DNA of 64,000 nt, taken from positions 1 through 64,000 of the forward strand of contig JAKLJX010000008.1 in assembly GCA_023150945.1 (NCBI GenBank), read 5' to 3'. Under the pieces are notes generated by a model. It was not told the origin of the DNA, did not search any database, and worked only from the letters and a program-made list of their open reading frames with translations. The translations under genes and the position numbers were made by a program. Each line of letters begins with the position of its first letter. Within the stretch, counting starts at the first letter, position 1. The DNA is from a bacterium. Its GTDB lineage: Bacteria > Zhuqueibacterota > Zhuqueibacteria > Zhuqueibacterales > Zhuqueibacteraceae. Positions 54,165-62,555 of this stretch are shown here, one piece after another.

Positions 54165-54539
54165 ACGGCTGAACTCAAAGCCACTGGAGACAAAGTATTT
54201 TACAACAAAGTCAATTCCGGGTTACCCGACAATTCGGTCCTCGCCATTGCCGTTGACAATAGTGGCAAGAAATGGATCTGCACCTTGCAAGGAATAGCCG
54301 AATTTGACGGCACAACATGGACGGTGTATAATCCTTCCAACTCCGGCCTGCCATCTAATTCGATAAGCTGCATTCTGGTCGATGATAGCGGAAACAAATG
54401 GGTCGGCACTGACAACGGACTGGCCAAATTCGACAACACGAACTGGACACTCTATACACCCGCTAATTCCGGTCTGCCAGAACAGTCTGTACTATCCCTT
54501 GCTTTTGGGTTTTTAACATACCCAACCGAAGGAGTGGCC
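54165..54539 (+). pseudogene. Propeller fragment in frame with the next gene
   Basis: From the codon after a TAG at 54162, three regulator-propeller blades are readable: YNKVNSGLPDNSVLAIAVDN, SGKKWICTLQGIAEFDG and NKWVGTDNGLAKFDNTNW. There is no signal peptide or proper start. The frame runs without a stop into the ATG of the next gene at 54540, so it is the remnant of a lost propeller protein. Confidence 0.55.
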
Positions 54540-56861
54540 ATGAAAAATATTATCACTCATCTCCTATGTCTTTGCTCCGTGGCGGCAAGCCTGTGCTATA
54601 GTCAGGAACAGTGCCTGCTGGTTTCCACCAATCGCATTGACCTCGGCACTCAACCGGGCTGTGAAACGTTTTCAGCCAGTTTTGTGGTCTACAGAAGTGG
54701 ATGTTTTCCCACCCGTGACGTATCTCTCTCGGTTCAAGTCCAAGAAAACGAGAATTGGATTTGGACAATATCTCCGGAGGCCTTCACGATTGACCAGGCA
54801 TTTGGCCAGACCACGGTACGGTTCTCCGGGGGGTTTCCTTACGCTGCCGGCAGATTCGCGGGAACCATTATCGTGACCGGTGATACTCCACTTTCTCCGC
54901 AAGAACGGGAGGAGATTGAGGTGTTTGGCACAGTCGAAGGTCCTCAACTCCAGGTATCGCCTGCAAAGATCGAACTGGGTACGCTGACGGAGGGCGCGGA
55001 ATTATCGCGCAGTATCACGATCAAGAATGCCGGTGGTGGAATTTTGACCGGCCAAATCTCAACGAATACTGACTGGATTACGAGCCTGTCGTTTAATGAT
55101 TTTACCCTACGCTGCAATGATCCTTGGCATGGCGAGCGAGTTCTTGAGTTCGACCTCAAGTTACCCTGGCAAGAGTACCTACCCGACGGTGGCCCACAAT
55201 TCAGTGGCGCCATCAGGATAGACTGGACGAATCCGGAGGGACAGAGTATGACGGATGAGGTCTTCATATCCGGCAGCGTAAACGATGGTGCCTGTTCCAA
55301 TGAGGACGAGCTAGTTCTGTCGCACTATCCATTGCAGATGCCGTTTGGATCAGGGCGCCAATGGGAAGTGGGAAACCCGGGGTCTTTCTATGGTGAAGGC
55401 TTTCACAAAGGGAAAAGCTACTACGCTACCGACTGGAATCTGGAGCCCGGGGATGACTTGGGAGCAGCGGTTTTCCCTGTTGCTCCTGGAAGAGTCGTTG
55501 CGGTTCGCGATGGTTGTTTCAATTGTTACGACTCTGATAAGCAAAAATGCTTCCATGGACCATGTGACGCCTGTTACAAGAACAACGCCAGATTCGATGA
55601 TGCTTACGATAGGTCTTCCTTTTTGGGTGAAGATGGAGATTTTCCCGGATTCCTTGGAAACTACGTTGCCGTGGAGCACAAATTTGGCATGACCAGCTTG
55701 TATGGGCATTTACAGGATGTGAATATCGAGCCGGGCCGGGAGGTCTTCGTCGATACCCAAATTGGGACCGTCGGCAACAATGGATGTTCAACAGGTCCGC
55801 ATCTGCATCTGGCCTTCTGGCGCCATACGCGAGGGGTCTATGAGTGCTTTTGCGCGCCCAGCCCAATAATTGCGAGAGACAGCCTCTGGGTATTGACCGA
55901 TGGCGGCATTGCAACTGTAGCACCCAAAAACCTGTTTCTGGATGTACCTCAAAACTTCTGGGCGAAGTTATGGATTGACGCCATCATCGCCTCCGGAATC
56001 ATTCAACGCGACCAGGAGGATATTCGCTATTTCGATCCCTATCGCAGAGTTCTCAGATCCGAGATGGCGCATTACCTCCTCCGGGGCAAATTTGGTCGCG
56101 GCTACGATGCCAACAAGGATATTCCACGCCCCTCCGGCATTTTTGCAGATGTCCCGCCCAGCCACCCGGATGCTGCCTGGATTGAGAAACTCTATCTCGA
56201 AAACATGACAGCCGGTTGCTCTTCAGACCCGCTCAGGTATTGTCCGAATCAGTATCTGACGCGCGCCGAGATGGCAGTCTTCTTATTGCGCGCGTTACAC
56301 CAAAGCTCCTACGTCCCGCCGGCTCCTTCACGACAGACATTTGTCGATGTGCCGCTTGATCACTGGGCAGCCGAGTGGGTCGAGCAGTTGTGGCAGGAGG
56401 GTATCACCGGGGGATGTGGGGAAACGCCAAGAAAGTTCTGCCCGGAGAATTATGTTACTCGTGCAGAAATTTCAGTATTTCTCCTGCGTGCGTTTAAAAA
56501 ATATCCACCTGCCAGAGATCAGGAGGGATTTGGACTACTAGGCGGTCCAGAAGTCGTTGTCTCCGTCTGTACACCTGAGGAGATTGCTCAATTGCCACGC
56601 CAAGTTATGCTGCTGCAAAACTACCCGAACCCTTTCAACCCGGGCACCAGCATCGAATTCGTGCTGCCGAAGGCAAGTTTTGTTACGTTAAAAATTTATG
56701 ATGAGCTGGGCAAGGAAGTCGCCACGCTGGCGGCGGAAAAACTGCCGGCAGGCAAGCACCAGCGCGTGTGGGAGGCGAAGGGCCTGGCGAGCGGGGTGTA
56801 CGTGTATCGCTTGCAAGCGGGTGAATTTGAGGAAACGAAGAAGCTCATTTTGCTGCGGTAA
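54540..56861 (+). CDS. M23 metallopeptidase with SLH repeats and T9SS sorting domain
   Basis: 773 residues from ATG 54540 (AAGGAG upstream). The signal peptide is THLLCLCSVAASLCYSQ. Residues 25–230 are BACON/Ig-like strands (LQVSPAKIELGTLTEGAELS). The M23 domain (about 275–430) has FHKGKSYYATDW (first His and Asp ligands), YGHLQDVN and GPHLHLAFW (third ligand and catalytic His), so the metal site looks complete; peptidoglycan cross-links are the expected target. Three SLH domains (about 465–665) follow (AKLWIDAIIASGIIQRDQED, WIEKLYLENMTAGCSSDPLR, WVEQLWQEGITGGCGETPRK), then the sorting domain (LLQNYPNPFNPGTSIEFVL). Having SLH and T9SS anchors together is unusual. Confidence 0.92.
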   Translation: MKNIITHLLCLCSVAASLCYSQEQCLLVSTNRIDLGTQPGCETFSASFVVYRSGCFPTRDVSLSVQVQENENWIWTISPEAFTIDQAFGQTTVRFSGGFPYAAGRFAGTIIVTGDTPLSPQEREEIEVFGTVEGPQLQVSPAKIELGTLTEGAELSRSITIKNAGGGILTGQISTNTDWITSLSFNDFTLRCNDPWHGERVLEFDLKLPWQEYLPDGGPQFSGAIRIDWTNPEGQSMTDEVFISGSVNDGACSNEDELVLSHYPLQMPFGSGRQWEVGNPGSFYGEGFHKGKSYYATDWNLEPGDDLGAAVFPVAPGRVVAVRDGCFNCYDSDKQKCFHGPCDACYKNNARFDDAYDRSSFLGEDGDFPGFLGNYVAVEHKFGMTSLYGHLQDVNIEPGREVFVDTQIGTVGNNGCSTGPHLHLAFWRHTRGVYECFCAPSPIIARDSLWVLTDGGIATVAPKNLFLDVPQNFWAKLWIDAIIASGIIQRDQEDIRYFDPYRRVLRSEMAHYLLRGKFGRGYDANKDIPRPSGIFADVPPSHPDAAWIEKLYLENMTAGCSSDPLRYCPNQYLTRAEMAVFLLRALHQSSYVPPAPSRQTFVDVPLDHWAAEWVEQLWQEGITGGCGETPRKFCPENYVTRAEISVFLLRAFKKYPPARDQEGFGLLGGPEVVVSVCTPEEIAQLPRQVMLLQNYPNPFNPGTSIEFVLPKASFVTLKIYDELGKEVATLAAEKLPAGKHQRVWEAKGLASGVYVYRLQAGEFEETKKLILLR

Positions 56862-56903
56862 TTTAACGTTGGTGTTGAACAATATTTTCGCTCAAAAAAA
56901 AGA

Positions 56904-56974
56904 CCGGAGACTGTGTTTGCACAAAAAGGGGTCGAATATTTCAGAGAAGCTGCAAAAGCCGGCACAGTCTCCGG
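56904..56974 (+). terminator. Long inverted repeat between surface-protein genes
   Basis: CCGGAGACTGTG (56904–56915) is matched perfectly by CACAGTCTCCGG (56963–56974), leaving a 47-base loop. It lies between the M23-SLH stop and the ribosome-binding site of the beta-helix gene. The loop is too large and there is no T-run for a standard terminator, so it may be an attenuator, regulatory structure or repeat arm. Confidence 0.45.
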
Positions 56975-57032
56975 CTGATGATTTATTTCAAGTGTTTTGG
57001 GTTCTCACTTTCTCCTAAAAAAGGAGTCTGTC

Positions 57033-60000
57033 ATGAAGAGAATGCTAATTTCTCTCGCGGTGGCAGTGCTTTTTGCCACCTCTACCCTGGCGCAGATCAT
57101 TCGCGTGCCGGCAGATCAACCCACCATTCAGGCCGCCATCAATGCCGCAGCCAAAGGCGACACGGTTTTGGTCGCCGACGGCACTTACTACGAGAACATC
57201 AATTTCAAAGGCAAAGCCATCACCGTGGCGAGCCGCTATTGGGCTGATGGCGATACCACGCACATCAATAAGACCATCATTAATGGCAGCCGGCATAGCC
57301 ATCCCGATAGCGGCTCGGTGGTGTATTTCATTTCCGGCGAAGATACCAACTCGGTGCTGACCGGTTTTACCATCACCGGCGGCAGGGGTACGTCTACACT
57401 CTGGGAAGATGGTTCTCGCAGTAAAGATGGTGGAGGTATTTTCGTGAAAGAGGCTGGGGCAAAAATTGAATGGAACAAGATCGTTAATAATCAGGTAACG
57501 GCTGTGGCTGATACCTTTGCTGAGTATGCCGGCATCTTTGTCATGGGAGGGGTCGGTGGTCATATCGTTATTCGGAATAACGACATCAGTCACAATACCT
57601 CTACGACTACGGGAATGAATGGGGTCGCTTTCGGCGCTGTTAACTTGTCTGTGAAGGGAACCTGTGTGTTTGAGAGAAACCAAGTTAGCCACAACGTCTG
57701 CGATGCTAGCAGAACTGCCGCGGGAGGCGGGCTTTACATTTTTGGCGGACTCGGATACGAGGGAAACTATATTGTCCGCGATAATATCATCAGCAGTAAT
57801 ATGGTTCTGCATGCGTCCGCCAACAACGTAGGCGGTGGCGTGGTGATACAAAATGCTAGTCCGATTCTGACTAACAATATCATCTCCGGTAATGTTGCTC
57901 TTGGGGGTGGTGGGATATGGGTTTACCACGAGCCAATGTATACCGGAATTCCCAGGCCTATATTGATCAACAATACCATCACGAACAATACTGCTGCGGG
58001 AAGGGGCGGAGGTATTCTCGTATCCGGACCACAGCCAAGTGTTATGGTGATGAACACCATCTTATGGGGAAACGTTGCTGGGCAAATTCGGGTCGGTGCT
58101 GGCTCAATCACGGTGCGCTATTCTGATGTGCAAGGCGGCTGGGATGGTGAGGGGAATATTGATGCCGATCCGGTATTTTCCGACAACTCGTTCCGCCTTG
58201 CGGATACCAGCCCGTGCCTCGGTAAAGGCGTGACCAGCCATAATTCTGGCACTGTCACGTTGCAGGCGCCTGCCACGGATTTCTTCGGCAATCCACGTCC
58301 CAATCCCACCGGCTCACGTCCGGACCTGGGCGCCGTTGAGCACAGCCGCGCTTTTCCCAAACAGCCGCATCTGGTCGAAGTCCCGAGCGATCATCCCACC
58401 ATTCAGTCCGCCATCAATGCCGCAGCCAAAGGCGACACGGTTTTGGTTGCCGACGGCACCTACTACGAGAACATTAGCTTCAAAGGCAAGGCCATCACGG
58501 TGGCGAGCCACTATTGGGCTGATGGCGATACCAACCACATCAACAACACCATCATCAACGGCAGCCGGCACAGCCATCCCGATAGCGGCTCGGTGGTGTA
58601 TTTTATTTCCGGCGAAGATACCAGCTCGGTGCTGACCGGTCTTACCATTACCGGCGGCAGGGGCACGCCTATACTCTGGGAAGATGGTTACCGCAGTAAA
58701 GAGGGTGGGGGCATTTTCGTGAAAAATGCTGGGGCAAAAATTGAATGGAACAGGATCGTTAATAATCAAGTAACGGCTGTGGCTGATACCTTTGCGGAGT
58801 CTGCCGGCATCTTTGTCATGGGAGGGGTCGGTGGTCATATCGTTATTCGGCATAACGACATCAGTTACAATACCGCTACGACTACAGGGGCGAATGGGGC
58901 TGCTTTCGGCGCTATTGCCTTGGCAACAAAGGAAACCTGTGTGTTTGAGAAAAATCGGGTTAGCCACAACGTCTGCGATGCTAGCAAGATTGCTGCGGGA
59001 GGCGGGCTTTACATTTTTGGCGGACTCGGATACCAGGGACACTATATTATCCGCGATAATATCATCAGCAGTAATATGCTTCTGAATGCGCCCGGCAGCA
59101 ACGGCGGTGGCGTGGTGATACAAAATGCCAGTCCGATCCTGATTAACAATATCATCTCCGGTAATGTTGCCCGTGGTGGCGGCGGGATATGGGTTTACCA
59201 CGAGCCGATGTATACCGGAATTCCCAAACCGGTCTTGATCAACAATACCATCACGAACAATATCGCTACCCTAAGGTGCGGAGGTATTATCGTAACCGGA
59301 CCGCAGCCAAGCGTAATGGTGATGAACACTATCTTATGGGGGAACAATGCTCCTACCAACCCACAAATTGGGGTCTATGGTGGTTCCATTGCGGTGCGTT
59401 ATTCCGACGTGCAAGGCGGTTGGAGCGGCGAAGGGAATATCAATGCAGATCCAGTATTTGCCGACAACTCGTTCCGCCTTGCGGATACCAGCCCGTGCAT
59501 CGGCAAAGGCGTGACGAGCCATAATTTTGGCGCTGTCACGTTGCAGGCGCCTGCCACGGATTTCTTCGGCAATCCACGTCCCAATCCCACCGGCTCACGT
59601 CCGGACCTGGGCGCCGTTGAGCACAGCCGCGCCTTTCCGAAACAGCCGCATCTGGTCGAAGTCCCGAAGGATTATCCCACCATTCAGGCGGCTATCAATG
59701 CCGCGGCCACAGGCGACACGGTTTTGGTCGCCGAGGGCACTTACTACGAGAACATCAATTTCAAAGGCAAGGCCATCACCGCGGCGAGCCACTATTGGGC
59801 GGATGGCGATACCAACCATATCAACAATACCATCATCAACGGCAGCAAGCCCAGCCATCCCGATAGCGGCTCGGTGGTGTATTTTATTTCCGGCGAAGAT
59901 ACCAACTCGGTGCTGACCGGCTTTACCATTACCGGCGGCAGGGGCACGCTTACACTCTGGCCTTCTTTCCCTGGTTTTATCGATAAAGATGGCGGGGGTA

Positions 60001-61244
60001 TTTATGTGAGAAATTCCGGGGCAAAAATTGAAAAAAACAAAATTGCCCAGAATCATGTTACTGCTGCCGGTGATACCACAGTGATGGCGGCCGGTATGTT
60101 TCTCGTGGGCGAGGTCGGTGACCATATCGTTATTCGGAATAACGACATCAGTCGAAATACCGCTACGGCTACAGGGGTGAATCTTACGGGGCTGGATGGC
60201 GGTGCTGGCAACACTGTTTATTTAATGACGAAGGCAACCTGTGTGTTTGAGAAAAACCGGGTCATCCAGAACGTCTGTAACTCTAACAATTGGGCCAACG
60301 GAGGTGGACTTGCGATTGATGGTGCCACAATGGGATCCCAGGGACCCTACATTATCCGCGACAATATCATCAGTGGTAATAAAGTCCTGAATGGGCCCTA
60401 CATCAACGGTGGAGGTGGCGTGCTTATAGGTAACGCCAGTCCAATTCTCACCAACAATATTATCTCCGGTAATGTCGCCCGTATTGGGGGCGGTTTCTGG
60501 ATTCTCCACAATCAATCATATACCGGAATTACGAAGCCGGTATTGATCAACAATACCATCACGAACAATAGCGCTACCGAAAGGGGTGGTGGTATTCTTT
60601 TCGATGGCGACCCGCAGGTTTATGCAATCGTGATGAACACCATTTTATGGGGCAACAGCGCCGCCAGAGGCTCGCAAATTTGGGTCGATGCTGGCTCTAT
60701 CACGGTGCGTTATTCCGACGTGGAAGGCGGTTGGAGCGGTGAGGGCAATAAGAATGTGAATCCCCGGCTGGTGGCTGACAGCTTGTCGAACGACAGCGAA
60801 TGCATTGGCGCTGGAACCCATGTTTACGATTTTGGCAATGGTATCGTTTGCTGGTGTCCGGGCAAAGATATCAACGGCAGGTCGCGACCCTATCCTGCAG
60901 GCACTAAGCCGGATATTGGCGCGTGGGAGTCAATGCTTTGGACTACTGCCGTCGAATCCCAGCCGAGCGCAGAGATTCCGAAAGCCTACGCTCTGCATCA
61001 GAACCATCCCAACCCTTTCAACCCCAGCACCACCATCGAATTCGCCCTGCCGAAAGCGAGCTTGGTCACGCTGAAGATTTATGATTTGCTCGGCAAAGAA
61101 GTCGCCACGCTGGTGGCTGAAAAACTGCCGGCGGGCAGGCACCAGCGCGTGTGGGAGGCAAAGGGCTTGGCCAGCGGCGTGTATTTGTATCGGCTGGAGG
61201 CGGGTGAGTTCGCGCAGGTGAGAAAGCTGATTCTGCTGCAGTGA
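57033..61244 (+). CDS. Triplicated parallel beta-helix surface protein with T9SS domain
   Basis: 1403 residues from ATG 57033 (AAGGAG upstream; the frame opens at 56997). Signal peptide MKRMLISLAVAVLFATSTLA. Three tandem units of about 425 residues follow, each starting with the same PTIQAAINAA..GDTVLVADGTYYEN motif (units begin near 57120, 58396 and 59676; spacing about 1.28 kb in DNA). Every unit is a right-handed parallel beta-helix of the DUF1565/pectate-lyase-like type (FTITGGRG, NNIISGNVA, NTILWGN ladders). The DNA identity between units is high, indicating recent duplication. The protein ends with a sorting domain (LHQNHPNPFNPSTTIEFAL), where NYPNPF is changed to NHPNPF. No catalytic site is visible; probable adhesive or scaffold role. 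Confidence 0.92.
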   Translation: MKRMLISLAVAVLFATSTLAQIIRVPADQPTIQAAINAAAKGDTVLVADGTYYENINFKGKAITVASRYWADGDTTHINKTIINGSRHSHPDSGSVVYFISGEDTNSVLTGFTITGGRGTSTLWEDGSRSKDGGGIFVKEAGAKIEWNKIVNNQVTAVADTFAEYAGIFVMGGVGGHIVIRNNDISHNTSTTTGMNGVAFGAVNLSVKGTCVFERNQVSHNVCDASRTAAGGGLYIFGGLGYEGNYIVRDNIISSNMVLHASANNVGGGVVIQNASPILTNNIISGNVALGGGGIWVYHEPMYTGIPRPILINNTITNNTAAGRGGGILVSGPQPSVMVMNTILWGNVAGQIRVGAGSITVRYSDVQGGWDGEGNIDADPVFSDNSFRLADTSPCLGKGVTSHNSGTVTLQAPATDFFGNPRPNPTGSRPDLGAVEHSRAFPKQPHLVEVPSDHPTIQSAINAAAKGDTVLVADGTYYENISFKGKAITVASHYWADGDTNHINNTIINGSRHSHPDSGSVVYFISGEDTSSVLTGLTITGGRGTPILWEDGYRSKEGGGIFVKNAGAKIEWNRIVNNQVTAVADTFAESAGIFVMGGVGGHIVIRHNDISYNTATTTGANGAAFGAIALATKETCVFEKNRVSHNVCDASKIAAGGGLYIFGGLGYQGHYIIRDNIISSNMLLNAPGSNGGGVVIQNASPILINNIISGNVARGGGGIWVYHEPMYTGIPKPVLINNTITNNIATLRCGGIIVTGPQPSVMVMNTILWGNNAPTNPQIGVYGGSIAVRYSDVQGGWSGEGNINADPVFADNSFRLADTSPCIGKGVTSHNFGAVTLQAPATDFFGNPRPNPTGSRPDLGAVEHSRAFPKQPHLVEVPKDYPTIQAAINAAATGDTVLVAEGTYYENINFKGKAITAASHYWADGDTNHINNTIINGSKPSHPDSGSVVYFISGEDTNSVLTGFTITGGRGTLTLWPSFPGFIDKDGGGIYVRNSGAKIEKNKIAQNHVTAAGDTTVMAAGMFLVGEVGDHIVIRNNDISRNTATATGVNLTGLDGGAGNTVYLMTKATCVFEKNRVIQNVCNSNNWANGGGLAIDGATMGSQGPYIIRDNIISGNKVLNGPYINGGGGVLIGNASPILTNNIISGNVARIGGGFWILHNQSYTGITKPVLINNTITNNSATERGGGILFDGDPQVYAIVMNTILWGNSAARGSQIWVDAGSITVRYSDVEGGWSGEGNKNVNPRLVADSLSNDSECIGAGTHVYDFGNGIVCWCPGKDINGRSRPYPAGTKPDIGAWESMLWTTAVESQPSAEIPKAYALHQNHPNPFNPSTTIEFALPKASLVTLKIYDLLGKEVATLVAEKLPAGRHQRVWEAKGLASGVYLYRLEAGEFAQVRKLILLQ

Positions 61245-61415
61245 GTCTGTTCGCTGGCTGAATTTGTTCTCATAAGTAGGAATTTTCATGCCGCCTTTCC
61301 CAGATTCGCCAAAAAGGGCCGGCTGATTGGCAGTCACGTTGCCGATAACGTTTTGAGAAAGCTGCGTGCAAGCTTCTATGCAGGCGGCATGGCGCTTGCT
61401 ATTGGATTTTCACTG
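61245..61415. other. Spacer before repeat C copy 2
   Basis: Nothing recognised apart from the left end of the homology to 52070 onward (GATAACGTTTTGAGAAAGCT against GATAAATCCTTGAGAAACCT). Confidence 0.4.
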
Positions 61416-61626
61416 GCCTGTGACGGCGTCTTGGCGTCACTTCTGGCCACGATCAAACCTCGGGGAGCACACCGGAAAATCATCGAAAACTAGCAGCAAA
61501 AATTACCGCCGAGCCTGTGGCAGGTCTGGGCAGGCTCTCACCGGCAGTCACGCACTCGCGTTGCCTGCCATCAGTTTCTTTCCCGCCTACCCAATCTGGC
61601 CTGGCTGCAGGCTTGCCCCGGCTTTT
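61416..61626 (+). repeat. Interspersed noncoding repeat C, copy 2
   Basis: Matches 52156–52366 in order and orientation. It ends 38 bases before a start codon (61665), whereas copy 1 ends about 50 bases before the fragment at 52417. It could therefore act as a 5' regulatory element or be a transposed element upstream of genes. Confidence 0.65.
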
Positions 61627-61664
61627 CACATCAATATCACACTCCCGCCAGGAGGGAGCCTGCA

Positions 61665-62396
61665 ATGAGCCTCATGAAACGACGAGGTGGAATCTGGAGG
61701 TGGCTGTGCTTGCTTCCTGCCGTCACGATGTCCAGTTGCACGATTATCGGTTTGACCATTGGCCTGACGAGTGATGCGCACCGGCCCAAGGCAATGACCG
61801 TCCCCGGCTGGAAGGTCGATTCCCTCCGGGCCGACGACAAGATTGAAATCCGGTTCAAGGATGGCACCACACTGAGCTGCAATCATTTTGTGGTGGAACC
61901 TCTCCCGCTCTATCAATACGCAAGCCTGCATGCCGAAGCCCAAACACGGCTGCCCGCTGAGCTTAGTCTTCCGAATCTGGGAGATACACTGACCATGTCA
62001 TTTGCCTCTATCATCCCGCAAGCACCGGAAATGATCGTGGCTGGGCAGTTGTCGGAATTCGATGTTGACCTGATCCGATTCACCACGAACGAACATGGCG
62101 CGGTAACCACGAAAGCCAGGCGCCTCAGCGAATTGCTCCGCCTGCGCGACCCAAAAGGACACGAACTCAGCGGCGAGATGATTAGAGATCTGATCGACCA
62201 GGGCAAGATTCCGGTGCGTTCGGGCCTGACCCTCGTCGAGCAGGGCGGGCAGAGAATGGTGGCGGCCAATCAGATTCAGCAAATCCGGCAGTCTGCTCCC
62301 CCCAGGAATGGCGCCTTTATCGGCCTTGTTGTCGGGGCGTGCCTTGACGCGATGGTCATCTTGGCGATTTCGTCCTTGAGCTTTGGAGGAATCTGA
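61665..62396 (+). CDS. Lipoprotein of a two-gene paralogous family
   Basis: 243 residues, ribosome-binding site AGGAGGGAG. Signal peptide with lipobox-like LLPAVTMSSC. After TIIGLTIGLTSDAHRPKAMT comes PGWKVDSLRADDKIEIRFKD and a conserved block (RRLSELLRLRDPKGHELSGE, RDLIDQGKIPVRSGLTLVEQ, GGQRMVAANQIQQI). The C-terminal hydrophobic tail (AFIGLVVGACLDAMVILAIS) may be a membrane segment. The KDGTTLSCNHF and KIPVRSGL parts resemble a small SH3/PRC-barrel-like unit. I recognise no family. It shares nearly all these blocks with the next gene. Confidence 0.75.
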   Translation: MSLMKRRGGIWRWLCLLPAVTMSSCTIIGLTIGLTSDAHRPKAMTVPGWKVDSLRADDKIEIRFKDGTTLSCNHFVVEPLPLYQYASLHAEAQTRLPAELSLPNLGDTLTMSFASIIPQAPEMIVAGQLSEFDVDLIRFTTNEHGAVTTKARRLSELLRLRDPKGHELSGEMIRDLIDQGKIPVRSGLTLVEQGGQRMVAANQIQQIRQSAPPRNGAFIGLVVGACLDAMVILAISSLSFGGI

Positions 62397-62555
62397 GGGT
62401 CATGGTTTGAGCAGCAGGTCTCCTGCTGCTGGTGAACAGTACCGACCGAGGGGAATTCGCTTACGATTCCCCGCTGTAGCTCGGCCGCTCTTCGTGCCAC
62501 CCCACACCTGCTGTCAGGCAGCAAATGAAGTTCTCGCGATCGTATGGAGGCCACC

